64,000 nt of DNA from Glycine soja (GCF_004193775.1 NC_041002.1:9832485-9896484); one strand, 5' to 3'; counted from the first letter of the stretch, positions 31,701-44,589 are shown. A program made the numbers and translations. Notes: generated by a model from the letters alone, not told the origin.

Positions 31701-32730
31701 GTGCCAACAAGAGCTAATGTTTAACATATTCTATAGGCTAAAAGCCGTTAGAAATTGTCATATACCAAAAGTCAACATTTTTTTAATCAAGTTACTTTCA
31801 TGTGAATAATTATTTTTCAAAATTGATTGAGGACTTTTGTAGATCACATGATTTGAAGCAAAACTCATGCTTAAACTTGTATGTTCGTTCAAAAAAATAG
31901 AGTAATTGCTAAAAGATTATTCACAAAGAAGTTGCGCAAACACAAAGGGTTCTTCGTTTTTTCCCCAAATTTTCACTCATTGCTCAACAATTTGCAAAAC
32001 AAATTGAGGGTTTTTCTTCCTCTAATCCAGACGACAAAAAATGGATGCTCACATGTCTTGTTTTGTTGCATGAATCAAGAGAACAACTCATATCTTATCG
32101 TGGTCAAAATACGACCCGGTTCACTATTTTTACGCAAGCAATTTATGGTAGTTTTAACTGCCAAAAAATGTAATACAATAGGAACAACAACAACACTATG
32201 TCATCACTTAACGACCAAAAAAGTTCGAAGATGTTGACCAATTGCCAAAAATTTAAGGACCAAAACCATAAATGTCAAAAAATTCGTGGACTAAAAATAT
32301 AGTTTACGTTCATTAGAATCTAGATTTAGGTTAATAAAGTGTTGTTACGAAAAATAGCCAAGTATTATCATTTTCTTGATTTAAGCTTACAAAATCAATT
32401 TCTATTTTTTTAAACTTTCTTCCCATTTTTCACCAATATGGTTGCTCACTTTACTAGCTCAATAACCAAGGGTTAAACTTCTGAAAAGCCATAATCTAAT
32501 AGATCACAAAGCTCATTTAACCTAAAAACATTAACCTATCTTATTATCACTCATTTAAGAACAATACAAACACATTTTGGCCAATTTTTTCTTCATCTAG
32601 ACACAAAGCTCTCCTACCCCATTCTTTCCAATATTTTTATTTTTCTTCTACTCTCCCAAATAACTAGGGCAACCTAAGACAAATTCTTGTAGAGTTGGTG
32701 CTTCTATTTTTCCCTCTAGACAAATTCTTG
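31701..32730. other. Unassigned intergenic DNA, no gene seen
   Basis: A 118-codon frame (31881-32237) has no domain I recognise. The 3' part has phrases such as GGACCAAAACCATAAATG typical of old noncoding legume repeats. A direct repeat GACAAATTCTTGTA occurs at 32680 and 32719. Confidence 0.55.
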
Positions 32731-33943
32731 TAAACATGAAAATGTCATTTTGTATATTTTTTATGTTGTTGATGATGAGTTGTAATTAAAACACTGGTCT
32801 TGATTAGGATGATTTTTATTGCTTTTAATGCTTGATTGTGTGTGAAGTCATGCATACATGCATCCTAGACTAGGATACGTAATTTAACATCCTCTAATTG
32901 ATTAACATTTCATTGATTCATGATGATCAACCTTTGAGAATTGACACTTTCACAACTTAGTTTTTAAAATCTATAAGTTTCAATTCTACATCAATATAAT
33001 CGACTATATGCTAATATAGTAGACTAAACCATGGCCCTTGTATCTCAAAAGTGAGATACGGGCGCAATTAGTCAACTATCTTAAGAGCTTTTGCTTTCAC
33101 AAACAGTCAACTATATTGCAACATAATTGACTATTTGTTCTTTAGGAAATCCAGGTGATGCGAAGAATAATATAGTCGAATATCTCTAGGACCAAATTGA
33201 CTATTTTTTCTGAGGCTATAAAAATGAGTTTTTCAAAAGAACTCATGAGTGACATCATTCTCTCATTTTTTTTACTGTGATTTTCATTGAGAGAATTTTT
33301 TAACCTTGAAGTGTCATCACCACTTTAATCCTTTGATTGGAAACTCATTTTTACATGGAATCAATGGATCTATGCATTGGATCATGAAAAGAAGTTGATA
33401 CTGCATAAGAAGTGTTTCCAAACTTTCACATCTTTCACTTATCAGGTGAAATTTTTTCTTAATTTGTATTTTGATTTTCATTTTTATTGAGTGGGTTACT
33501 CAATGGTGTTCATGTAGTAGGTTTTCTACATGTAGGTTTTAATTCTTGATAGGTTTTCAAGGTTTTATGCATTTTCTTGTGAGTTTGGTTGTAACAAAAA
33601 GATTATAGTGGAAAGATCCAAATGGATTACTATGTATCAACTGGATGTAGATTTATTTGAAATCGAACCAGTATAGGTATAAATTGTGTTTGTATCTTTT
33701 GTCTAACCTTTCAAATTTTATATTGCTTCTTTCTTAAGTTTCTTAACATTCATGTGTTGATAGTTTGTTTTGTATCATTGTGTAATTGTTTTATTGTGAT
33801 TAAGAAATCAAAGAGTATCTGCAACACACCTAAATCTCTTGTTTGAACTGGAATAAAGGAAACTATTTGCAATAGTTTTGAATTGGGTCTAAAATCGATT
33901 TGAAACCAATTCACCCCCTCTCTTGATTTGTAGTTACATGCGT
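32731..33943 (+). repeat. 5' LTR of a SIRE-like copia element (edges approximate)
   Basis: The order matches the other SIRE-like LTRs: degenerate repeats of AATCGACTATAT/AGTCAACTAT (32997-33200), a TATA box GGCTATAAAAATG (33211), the marker CAACTGGATGTAG ... GAACCAGTATA (33638-33676), and ATTCACCCCCTCTCTTG near the end. A primer site follows at 33960. The start at TGTAAACATGAAAATG and the end near GCGTCA are best guesses. Confidence 0.65.
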
Positions 33944-33959
33944 CATTGTTTCTAAATAT

Positions 33960-33972
33960 TGGTTATCAAAGC
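33960..33972 (+). other. Degenerate primer binding site (tRNA-Met)
   Basis: TGGTTATCAAAGC resembles the copia primer site TGGTATCAGAGC, with one inserted T and one G-to-A change. It lies between the LTR and the Gag frame. Confidence 0.7.
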
Positions 33973-34004
33973 TTGTTTTGGTAGTTATTCAAACGATTTT
34001 TGAA

Positions 34005-35430
34005 AAAGATCCTTATAATGGTTGGAATTATCAAACCTTTGCGGAAGGTGTTTCTATAAACCAACCCCCTCTTACCAGAGAAAACTATCCATTTTGAAAA
34101 TTATCCATGAGAATTTTCCTTGAATCCGTTGATAAAAGAGTAGGTGATGCAATTGTAAATAATCCTTACATTCCTAAGGTTGTTGTTGATGGAAAAGAGG
34201 TAGAAAAAGACTTTAATTCTTGGACACCGGAAGAAAATATGCATGATCAATATAATGTTAGTGCTAAAAATATTTTCGCCTCCATTTTAAACCTTGATAA
34301 GTTTTATTGTGCTTCTCAATGTGCAAATGCCAAAGAAATTTGGGAAATCTTGGAAGTAACTCGTGAAGGAACTACTAAGGTCAAGAGGGCAAGAAAGAAC
34401 ACTCTCATTCAAGAATATGAAATGTTTAAAATGTTGTTGGGGGAAAGCATTTCAAATGTGCAAAAGCGTTTTACACTTGTGGTCAACCATTTGTTGGTTC
34501 TTGACAAGACTTTTGAATGAGAGGAGCTCAGTGTCAATGTTTTGAAAAGTCTCAATTAATAGAACTTGGCAACCTAAAAGTACAACAATATCATAATTGA
34601 AGGATTTAACAACCATGACGGTAGCTACACTTTTTGGAAAACTAAGGGAGTATGAATTAGAGCTTGAGAGGCTAAGGATGAAGAAGAAGTTGACAAGAAG
34701 AAGAAGAGATTAGCCTTAAAAACAAGCACTTCACATCATGAAGCTAGTGATGAAGACCCTTTAGAAAATTCAGATAATGAAAATTTGAATTTTCTTGTTA
34801 AGAAGTTCTTTAAGTTCATGAAGAAGAAAGGAAGAGACAAAAAGAACTTTCAAAAGAACACAAAGAAAAGTGACTTCACCCCACAACATCACATGCTTTG
34901 AGTGTGGGAAGCAAGATCACATAAAAGTGGATTGTCCAACCTACCTTATGAAACAACAAGGAGGTGGTAAGAAGAAAAAGAAGCAATTTAAGAAGAGAAG
35001 AGCATATATAGCTTGGGATGATAATGATGTAAGTTCCTTAAGTGACTCAAGTGAGAAAGAAGAAGCAAATCTAAGTCTCATGGTAGACATTGATGAGGAT
35101 GAGACCAAAAGCAATGTAAGTGACTTTTGTTCCAAATCTAATACAAACTATGACAATCTACTTGATACATTCAAAGAGTTAAATGAAGAGGCACAAAGAC
35201 TTACCTTAGTAAACAAAACTTTAAAGGGCCTAGTTAGATGGCATATTGAGAGATTTACTATTTTACAAAAGGAAGTCCATGATTTGAGAAAAGAGAAAGT
35301 GGATTTAGAAAAATCTATGGAGGACTTCATTTGTAAACGTAAATCTAGCAATATTGCTTCTAACTCAAACTGTGAAAATTGCTAGCATCTTTAATGCAAA
35401 ATTGATTATCTTGAAAAGACACTTGCAAAT
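34005..35430 (+). pseudogene. Copia Gag, frameshifted and truncated
   Basis: The UBN2 Gag core is clear: INQPPLTRENYPF, a TGA where Trp is expected, then MRIFLESVDKRVGDAIVNNP, SWTPEENMHDQYNVSAKNIF and ARKNTLIQEYEMFKMLLGES (frame 34107-34520). Shifted frames continue through KDLTTMTVATLFGKLREYE (about 34600-34660). A CCHC knuckle, CFECGKQDHIKVDC, lies near 34897-34938 in the frame 34870-35385, followed by a Lys-rich and Asp/Glu/Ser-rich region. Similarity ends at about KIDYLEKTLANYN (35400-35430), where a foldback element begins. No protease or pol follows, so the element is truncated. Confidence 0.82.
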
Positions 35431-36144
35431 TATAATTAATGCTATAACTACCACATTTAATCCACCATCTTTAATTTCTCTTTCATATCATTTATGTATA
35501 AAAATAAACTTTATATTTTTTTAATTAAAATTTAATAATTAAAATTATTATAAAATACATAAATATATGTAATAAAATTATAAAATCTTAATAATTAGTA
35601 TTTTTTAATTAATTATAAAAATCTATATTATTTATTCACTTTAGGTAAATAGTTATTATAAACAAAACTTTAGGTAAATATTTTTCATTTATTTTAAACT
35701 ATAGAAAAATGAATTTTAATTTTTTTAATTTATTGAAATATATAAAACTTAACTTTAGGTAAATAGTTCTCATTTTACAATTGACTTTGCAATCCAATTG
35801 TTGTTATTATCTATATGTAAAATGAGAGTTGTTTTCTTAAAGTTCATTTTTATATATTTCAATCAATTAAAGAAAATAAAATTAATTTTTATAAAGTTAA
35901 AATATATGTAAAATATTTACCTAAATTGATAAAGAATATAGATTTATAATTAATTAAAAAATGATTATTAAGATTTGAGTATTTTATAATTTGTCTATAT
36001 TTATGTATTTTAGTATAATTTTAGTATAATTGTAATTATTAACTTTTAATTAAAAATTATAAAATTTTAATTTTACACATAAAATATATGAAAGAGAAAT
36101 TAAAGATGATGCATAAAATGTGATAATCATAGCATTAATGATAG
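35431..36144. mobile_element. Long foldback element with about 350-bp arms
   Basis: The left end (TTAATGCTATAACTACCACA, from about 35435) is matched in inverse orientation by the right end (to 36144). So are interior blocks such as CATCTTTAATTTCTCTTTCA, ATTTTTTAATTAATTATAAA and ATATATTTCAAT. The arms meet near 35790-35830 around CTCATTTTACA/TGTAAAATGAG. The whole 714 bp is one imperfect hairpin without coding capacity, a long-TIR MITE. It interrupts or ends the copia Gag at its left edge. I could not fix a target-site duplication. Confidence 0.8.
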
Positions 36145-36742
36145 AATTCAAAATATAAAATAATTGTCTAAATTTTATTGGTGATTGAAGATGTGGTTGT
36201 TTAACCCCATTTTTATTTGGGGTTAATTAGACAAACCCTATTTATTGGCATGCATATTTGAGCCAATTTGGGCATTTATTTATTTTTTCTATTTCATAAC
36301 AAAGAACACCTTATGTAATTTTGTAAAAAAAATATACTTCTACAATTGTCACACCTAAATAAGTTAAAAATCACTTTTAATTATATATATATTTTAATGA
36401 TTTAAGCAAGCACAAAACAGTTTCTACTTATATACGAATCACTAAAAAAATATATCACTTTTTTAAAAGTGATTTTTTAAGCCTAAACAAATAGGCTCAT
36501 AATCAATGAAAAATAGAAAAAAACAAAAGATAAAAAAACAGAAAATAGAAAAACAAAATTCTAGCATTCAAATTTAAATTTTCAAATTCCTCTTTCAATT
36601 ACCTTATATCAAAAACAAAATAAACGAAATCAAACAATGAATTAAAAATGAAAATTAATCAAATAAAATACAAATTTGCGCGATAAAAATTGAAGCCAAA
36701 CAACAAAGATGAGAGATGAACATGTTCTGAAGTCTAAATTGT

Positions 36743-36745
<3 letters not shown>

Positions 36746-36773
<28 letters not shown>
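36746..36773. repeat. (GT)n(GA)n microsatellite
   Basis: GTGTGTGTGTGTGTGAGAGAGAGAG-type tract followed by GCGCGC. Minus-strand frames across it are by-products. Confidence 0.9.
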
Positions 36774-36774
<1 letters not shown>

Positions 36775-37167
36775 GCACATGTCCAACCGTGAGAGAGAGA
36801 AGAGCGATGGTGGGGATTGGTTGTAATCCTAACGAGGAGCGTTGAGCAAGAAAGAGATGAGGGTTGCAAGCATGGAGAGAAAGACATGAGCGATAACGTG
36901 AATGAGAGTGACTCCGAAAGTTTTTATTCAAATTCTTTAATTTTTTAGAGAATTTAAAATCTCATTAATTATTTTAGTTAATAAAAATACTTCATAAAAA
37001 TACTAAAATTTTATCATAAAACATTTTAATTTTTTTTTAAAAAAAAAAACTCCTCCGCTAAATTTTTCCATATCCAAACACACGGTACAAAGGAATTTTT
37101 CTAAGGACTGTGATTTTGGCCGTTGCATACCTGTTACAGATAAAATGGAAGGAAAAATTAAGGGTAA

Positions 37168-37464
37168 ATAAGAAAACAAAACATAAGTTAAAATAAATAT
37201 AATAATAAGGATAATATTGATTAATAAGTATAATTTATTTGTTGCTTTGGAATTTCTATTTTGACCGCATTAGGTAGTGACAAAATCAAGTTGAGTCTCA
37301 TTTTTTGTAAGGATTAACTTAATGGTTATACATTTTTGTTTGAGTCTCATATTTTGGGTAAATTACTGTCATATTAGAAATTTCAGAGTAATAGACAGAT
37401 TATACTTATTAATCAATGTTATGCTTATTATTATATTTGTTCTAATTTATGTTTGTTTTCTTAT
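37168..37464. repeat. Foldback (MITE-like) element
   Basis: The arm 37168-37236 (ATAAGAAAACAAAACATAAG ... TTGATTAATAAGTATAATTT) recurs inverted at 37397-37464 with about seven differences in 68 bp, around a 160-bp centre. No coding capacity. Confidence 0.85.
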
Positions 37465-37928
37465 TTTTTTTAAGTGTTTATTGTAATGTTATTCTTACAA
37501 CAATAGAAAAAGGGGAAAAGATGAAGATTAAATTATATTTTATTCATAAATGAAAGGAAATTTGGGGTCTGACAAATTAGTCCAATGGAAACTTACTGAA
37601 ATTTTGATTTAACAGAAACTTACTGACATTTGTGTCACGTAGGCTCTTTTATTAACGATGATGAATAAAAGTTAATGGATAAATGAATTTATCGTACTTT
37701 TTCACTTTCAATGACTAAAATTTGAATTTTCATCTTATGATGATAAATTTATCAGCGCTCTACATATTTAACGACAAAAATAACTATTTATCCAAAAACT
37801 AATTAAAGATAAAACTGTTGGAAAAACATACGTGCAAATTGAAATCTATAAGCGTTAGCATAAGACAATACTCTAACGTTAGATGAGATTTTTTTTTTGA
37901 GATATTATGTTCAATTAATATTTACTCA

Positions 37929-37932
<4 letters not shown>

Positions 37933-38018
<86 letters not shown>
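37933..38018. repeat. (AT)n microsatellite
   Basis: About 85 bp of AT repeats, the longest in the window. Confidence 0.98.
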
Positions 38019-38020
<2 letters not shown>

Positions 38021-39282
38021 TGATTAGGGTATGGCTTGGGATAAGCTAAAGGGAAACGATAATTTACACAATAAACACATATAATACTTTGAGTGGTGTA
38101 TGTGGTATATAAAATAATATACTAGTAGGATTGTGTTATCCCATATCTGTGTTGGTGGTGTTTCATGCAATTAATGCAAGCATATGGTGGTGTTTCATGC
38201 AAGTGAGTTCCACTTAGACCACATGCCACTGAAAAGCGAGGGCAGGCCTAGCTAGCGGGGGCATTGGAATGGGGGGATAATCATCCATGATCCATGTGGT
38301 GTCGATCACTAGGCCTATCTACGCAGCACCCCCCATTAAGGGTATGTTGATGGGGTGCCTTATCAAAGTCACGGCAATTTTGTCTCCTGTGTTATTTGAC
38401 CATCACAGTGATGAGTGATGAGTATTGGGTTTCCATACGCTACAGTGTTGGCCACCCATGAGACCCACCCAAGTGGTGTCCTAATCACCTCCTTTTCTTA
38501 GGGGGAATTTCAATGCTGGTGCCTCTCCTAGGTCATATAAAACACAAATAGCTTGGATATTGGTATCCGTTTTCACACTTCACCAACATAGCATGTTCCT
38601 CGTCAACTTTCTCTCTTTTGGTTAGTTAGCAATATTCCACTTTACTTTCCTCTTTTTGGCTGTGTTTTTTGAAGCTTTCTGGTTGGTCAATTGCCATTAG
38701 GTTATTGATTAATCCTTTTATGAAAAGTGTTATTAATACTTGGAGGTTATTATTTAAAGATATAAATTTAAATAATATTTTTTTTCATAAGATTCAATTT
38801 ATAATATTTTTTACATTAGTTTATAAATACTTTCAATCAAAAGAAAAAAAAATATATTGATAAACAATAAATGTTAAACAGTGTCATAAGGACATTGGTT
38901 GGATAACTTAAAATAGAAATATTTCTATTAGAAAGCGAAAAAGTGCAGCGTTTACATTCTCCTAAGATTTACAAATAAATATTTTCCTCTTTTAGTTTCT
39001 TACTCAATGTTCTAAGAGTGTATTATCAAGATCCTGAAAAGAGATGAGTATTAATGACCATGATAGTTTTAAGAAAGTTATAAATTTAAGACAAATTTAT
39101 TACTATCAATTAAAATAATCAATTTTCTTAATCTTGATGAATTAGGTAATTACATCTTATAAATAGAAATGGATGAAATTATTTTTTAACACACACTTGA
39201 CACTCGATTAAAATTTTATAAGTTACAAAATCAAAATTAAAAATTATTAAATGAGAAGTAAAATGAATAAATGATCAATTTT

Positions 39283-39427
39283 GTTTTTGAATTTAAATCT
39301 TGTTGTCATTTTTAGTTCCTGATTAAGAAAAATTATAATAAGTCCCATAGTTAATTTATTAGGATTTTATTTATGCCTCTAAAATTTATCCATTTTTCTC
39401 ATTTTGGTCCCCAATCAAAGAGACTTG

Positions 39428-39459
<32 letters not shown>

Positions 39460-39605
39460 AGTTTTATGAACCAATATGAGGAAAGAGATATATTTTAGGG
39501 ACTTAGAGATCAAATCCTAACAAAATTTAGGAACTTATTTGAGTTTTTCTTAATTTTAAGGACAAAAATAATAAATGGACAACAAAAGTTTAAATAATTA
39601 AACTT
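39283..39605. repeat. Foldback element around a (TAA)n run
   Basis: The left arm (about 39283-39410, with TTAGTTCCTGATTAAGAAAA and ATTAGGATTT) pairs with the right arm (about 39487-39605, with AAATCCTAACAAAATTTAGG and TTTTTCTTAATTTTAAGGAC). A TAA microsatellite (39429-39457) sits in the centre. Confidence 0.75.
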
Positions 39606-41419
39606 AAAAGTAAAACAATAATTATTTTCAAGTTGAATAATACTTAAATAATAATCATTCAAGTTAAAAATAATGATTTAACTTAAATATTAACCACTCA
39701 ACTTAAAAGTAAAAATAATATATAATACTTATTTCCAAGTTTCGATGACTGAACTTAAAAAAAAGTAAAACAACATTCATGGTACTTATGTTCAACCATG
39801 AAAACTTAAGTAGATATCTAACAACAAAACACTGACCCCAATAATAGTCTAAAATCATAGAAACTTGAAAAGTATATTTCCACCAACACAATACTAGATC
39901 TCCAACAATAACAACATAACACAAAATCATCAATTTCCAAGAGTTGCATAAAATAAAGAATCATCAATTGAAATAAAATACAATTACTTGCATTTAAAAA
40001 AAAATAAACATGATTTAGAAATTATATATCATAGCATATCAAGAGAATTATAAAAAATAAAAATTATTAGATCAATTCGATTTGATTTTTGTGTGTCAAA
40101 GCGCAAACAGAACTACACGGTTTGGAAAATAAAAAAAAATCAAATCAAAACCAATGACCATCGATCTTTCTATGATTTTCAATTTTTTTGAGTCAACTTT
40201 TGGTTTTATGCTCAGTTTGGTTCGATTTTAAATATCCCTAGTGCTCTTTGCTATCAAGGAGGAAGCATGAGGGAGAAGATGAAGGAAAAAAAAAACTTAT
40301 ATTTTACATTTTATTTCATTAAAGACATTAAATTTTCATTGACAAAATAATTATTTTGATCCTTTTTTTTAACATAAAGGACTAAAATAAACTTTAAAAA
40401 AAATAAATGATCAAATTAAACAATACATATTTGATATAAAAATGAGTTAAGATTCTTGTTAAAAATTGTAACCAATACATATTTTCACATCTTATTTGAG
40501 TATAATTGATATAAAATATCTATTTATATAATTTATGTCGATTAAACTATTGAAGTTGACATAAATGATACAACAATAAAAAATTTAAGCAATTCAATAA
40601 TTTGATTGAATTTTTTAATAATTAATAAATTTGATTGAATTTTTAATTATAATTAAGAAATTAATTGAATAATTAAATTAAAAAATACATTATTAACATT
40701 TTTTATCCTTTTATTTTCCATCTCTGATTAATGTCGTTTGCCTATGATAGAGACAAGAGAAGTGCTACTACATATCGACATGAAGTGTTGACATATTTAC
40801 TATTATCTACAGTTGTCTCTCTCTATATTGATAATTTACTTAACAAAAAAAGATAGGGATAACGACTTCTCATCTTGGTTATTGTTGACAGGATATTATA
40901 TTTAATGGACATGACACTTGACAATTGACTTAGATGTATAAAGTAGACAAGTTACTGAGCTACGTGTACTTTTCTGAAACCATACATGTGAAAAACACAT
41001 GGAAGGGGCAGTGCAATACTTGGCTTGGACGAGGTAACCAAGGCATGTCTCATGACATTTCGTCTTGTGGTTTATTTATTTTATAAAAGAAATTCTATTT
41101 TTTGGAAGTTATTAATTAATTAAGATTCTGACAAGCCCGATGCCGACTGAAAAATATACTCATAATAGGGAAGAAAAAAGAAAACCTATGATACTATACC
41201 TGTATGTTGTTAGTCGAAAATCTGCTCTACATCACATGCGAATTGTTTTGTTGCACTTCCATCTACATGCACGAATTTTGACTTATGGGAGTGGGCCCCT
41301 CCTGCACATAGAGACAAAAATGACTTAAATTCCTACACTAGATATTCGAACCATGGTAGCTCCATTCATTCCAAGAAATTTGTTTTTTTGATACATGGTT
41401 TCAAGAAATTTGTTTGAGT

Positions 41420-41801
41420 GCGTGTTTAGTTTAATATTACATAATTGATTTTGAGTGTAAACTATTTTACATTTTTTTTATATATTTGATGTCATTGACA
41501 ATAATTCAAAATTAAGTTTGATGAGTTGGTAAAATTTGAAGTGATATAATTAATATTTAAATGTTTTATTATAAGTTGAGTGAAATTTATTACAAAATTT
41601 TAAATCTAACATAAAAATTATTTAAAATTATTTTAATCTAAAATCTATTTTGGACTAAAATTGATTATAAATTCTTTTTTAATGTGAAATCAAATATATA
41701 TAAATATATTTAAAATTAATTTTGAAGTCAGAATCAATTCCTAATACCCAAACAAACATGAATTAATTCTGAATTCCTTTTTAATACTAAACTAAACACA
41801 C
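41420..41801. mobile_element. MITE-like unit with about 20-bp terminal inverted repeats
   Basis: The left end GCGTGTTTAGTTTAATATTA and the right end TAATACTAAACTAAACACAC (inverse) match at 18 of 20 positions. The 382-bp interior is AT-rich and noncoding. Target duplication is not obvious and further related ends lie to the right, so the true right edge may differ. Confidence 0.5.
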
Positions 41802-42514
41802 AAAGTAATTTTAAATATTTTTGCGTTAGATCAAAAAATTTATACTAAATTTTACTTCAAAATCAATTTTAACCAAAATCATTTAAATATAAAATCACAT
41901 AAAATAAAATTATTATATCGACACACATCCAAAACACACTTAGTAAACAATTTTTATCATGCCACAACCAAACTGTTTCTTTCGAGATAACAACAAAACT
42001 TAAATTAGTGTTAATTACTAGCTTATCTGTTTTAAGGCATAAAAAACTGCTTGTAGCTAGCATATATGCTTGGTGCAATGCCACTAAGCCAAATGGCATA
42101 AAAGAGAAACAGGGAATGGTAGATATATAGAAGAGTTTTACTGCATAGAACAAATTTCAAGCTAATTGATTATTGAGAAATTTTATTAATCGTTCCGTGG
42201 AGATATCTTTGATAAAATAATGCACACTCATAAATAGATATATCAGACAAGATCACTTAAGATCAGGTATAAGTTTTAACAAAATTCTATTTTTAATAAT
42301 TTTTTTATAAATAATAAATTTTGTCAATCTGACTACTAAATTGATATTTTTTTATATATAAAATAGGTTAGTTTATAAAACTTTATACAATTCAAAGATT
42401 AATTAACATTTCATTACAAAGGTTTATTTAATGTAGAATATATTTTTTAAAATATAAATAAATATTTATTATTAAATTGTGCATTTATAAATTTCTAAAG
42501 TATATAAAAACTAA

Positions 42515-42526
<12 letters not shown>

Positions 42527-42585
<59 letters not shown>
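42527..42585. repeat. (TG)n(TA)n microsatellite
   Basis: Short TG run followed by about 55 bp of TA repeats; a smaller TA run is at 43090-43117. Confidence 0.95.
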
Positions 42586-42587
<2 letters not shown>

Positions 42588-43280
42588 GAAATTAATAGTA
42601 TGACATAATTTAATAATTCAGTTTATAATCTGTCAAAAAAATAATTAAGGTTATAATTTTATTATTTATAAAAATTGAAAATTATAAATTTGTTAAGACT
42701 TACACTTTTTGTTAACTGTCGACAGATGGTTTTGGAAGCTCTTAAATTAATCTTTATCTTTATTTTACACAAACGCAAGACTAAGTTACTTACGAGGGAC
42801 ACGGAACCTAGGCTTGCTTTTGTCTGATTTTTTCTGAAGACAGACGAATAACGAACACCGTATGTATGGTTTGGTAATTGTACCCATCTTTACGAAGATT
42901 CATTATAATATCGCTTTTAATTAATTAAACTTTTCAGATATTGTACCTAGCATTTAACTATAGGGTTTAGCTAGTCACTCCTCAACCCCCTTTTCTCCAA
43001 AAACTTCTACACATAAAAATGCTTAGTTTTTTAAAAGGTATTTTAAATCTCGACTGTTCTAAGTTTGAAGAAATAAAATTTAACTAACGTCTATATATAT
43101 ATATATATATATATATTTAAAATACTTGTATTCACAGATGTTTATTTGTATACTATTATATATTATGAATTGTCATTATAAAAAATTAAATTTCAAATTG
43201 AAATATGATGTTTAATTTCACCTATTTATTTTAGTAAATTACATTAAACATCCCTTGAAATTTCATGAAATTACACTAGC

Positions 43281-43713
43281 AGGGGAGGTTTTTGTGTAAT
43301 TTTATAAAATCTCACAGGAGATTTGTATAATTTTTTTAAGTTTAAATTTGACAATATATATGTAATTAAAATTAGTCAAATTTAAATTCATTATGATGTT
43401 TGGAGATGATAAAAAATACTCTAAACTAACTGTTTAAAAATATACACTGACACTCCTTTATATATTATTTAAAAATACTACGAATTAACCCATCTTAATT
43501 ATTTAAAAATATACATTGATATCCCTTATACATTATATTAATTCACTTAGTTATTTAAAAATACACACCAACATTTTCTTAATTTTTTGAAAAATATTGC
43601 ATCAAGCTTCCCTAAAGAGAGGTTAGTGTAAATATTAAAAAAGAGAGACTTATGTAATTTTACAAAATCTCAGAGGAGGTTTGTATAATTTTTTTAAGTT
43701 AAAAATTGACGGT
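43281..43713. repeat. Two copies of a local sequence; the second holds the CACTA
   Basis: Copy A (about 43281-43450) and copy B (about 43640-43713, resuming at 49641-49730) share TTGTATAATTTTTTTAAGTT, ATATATGTAATTAAA, TTAGTCAAATTT and GATAAAAAA.TACTCT. In copy A the bases between are GAC AAT ATATATG, without an insertion. In copy B the CACTA element lies after GACGGT and before AGTATATATG. Copy A is therefore a natural empty site. Confidence 0.88.
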
Positions 43714-43730
43714 TACTATTAGAAAAAATA

Positions 43731-44075
43731 GATTTAACATCGTCAGGTTAACATCGATTTTTGAGAAAATCGAGATTAACATAAACGCGGTGACATAATT
43801 TTAAATAATGTTCATTAGCTGACATCGGTTTTGCAGAAAATCGATGTTAACAAACTTATGTTAACATCGGTTTTTAAAAAATTGATGTTATTCGTTAACA
43901 TCGATTTTCCAAAAAAAAAAACCGATGCTAACGTAAGTTTGTTAACATCGGTTTTTCTACAAAACCGATGTTAACATTTGATAAGTTAACATCGGTTTTT
44001 TTCATAAAATCGATGTTAACGTTTACATCGCTTGGTTAACATCGGTTTTGTATTGAAAATCGATGTTGAAGCTAC
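43731..44075. repeat. CACTA left subterminal repeats
   Basis: About ten units of TTAACATCGGTTTT in direct and inverted orientation, several back to back to form hairpins such as CATCGGTTTT ... AAAACCGATG. In En/Spm-type elements such motifs bind the TNPA protein. Confidence 0.9.
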
Positions 44076-44343
44076 ATTTAAAAATATTAGAACGCGAGCC
44101 CTATTTTCCTTGCGCTCTCTTCTTCTCTGTTTAAGGTTCGTGTTCGCGACTCTATCTCAACATCTGCTGCCCCTGTGACAGCGTGCCACCTTACCACCAT
44201 ACCCAGGTATTTTGGTGCAACCTTATTTTTTGCGATTCTATCAATACCATTGTTGCAACCTTGTTTTTATTTTATCCACATATTGGTCAAGCATAAGCAC
44301 ATGTTGTGTATATGTAATTAGGTAATGTTGTGAATTGTTAAAT

Positions 44344-44586
44344 GCAGATTCCAAAGCCTTTTAGTTTCATTTTAACTTGGCTTGCCGCTATTTCCTTTAT
44401 TTTGTGGCTAGCTCAATCAATTACCAAGGCAATTGTACAAGAGTTTTTTTTATTTTAAAGGTATGATTTTTGTTACACTGCCTTTTTCATACGTATGACA
44501 ATTTATTTGATAGCACTGGAGTTGCAAATCTTGTTTCACTGGTCAATGATCTAAGGGTTTCTGGAAAAAAAAGGACAGTTACAAGG
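44344..44586 (+). pseudogene. Candidate exon-like fragments inside the CACTA
   Basis: One frame at 44347-44440 gives a hydrophobic stretch (PKPFSFILTWLAAISFILWL, then AQSITKAIVQEF) followed by a donor-like AAAG/GTATGA. A second at 44513-44585 gives TGVANLVSLVNDLRVSGKKR, preceded by ATAG and followed by ACAAG/GTAAAT. The splice-like borders and protein-like composition suggest captured host exons or TNPA exons. I recognise neither family, and indels and stops are present. Confidence 0.3.
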
Positions 44587-44589
44587 TAA

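Larger units (their letters stand above)
36145..43280. other. AT-rich intergenic DNA with foldbacks and microsatellites, no gene
   Basis: No gene is supported over 7 kb. Features listed separately are a GT/GA run, a foldback at 37168-37464, (AT)n runs at 37933-38018 and 42527-42585, a (TAA)n-centred foldback at 39283-39605 and a MITE-like unit at 41420-41801. A GC-richer patch (38030-38640) includes a direct repeat TGGTGGTGTTTCATGCAA (38152 and 38185) and a TATA-like CATATAAAACAC (38534), but no open frame follows. Short frames at 38669, 39703, 41140 and 41869 show no domain. Confidence 0.6.

Noticed and set aside
31881..32237. 118-codon plus-strand frame
   Set aside because: No recognisable domain; lies in old repeat DNA between a LINE and an LTR.
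36642..36931. Minus-strand frames with Ser/His repeats
   Set aside because: Produced by the GT/GA microsatellite.
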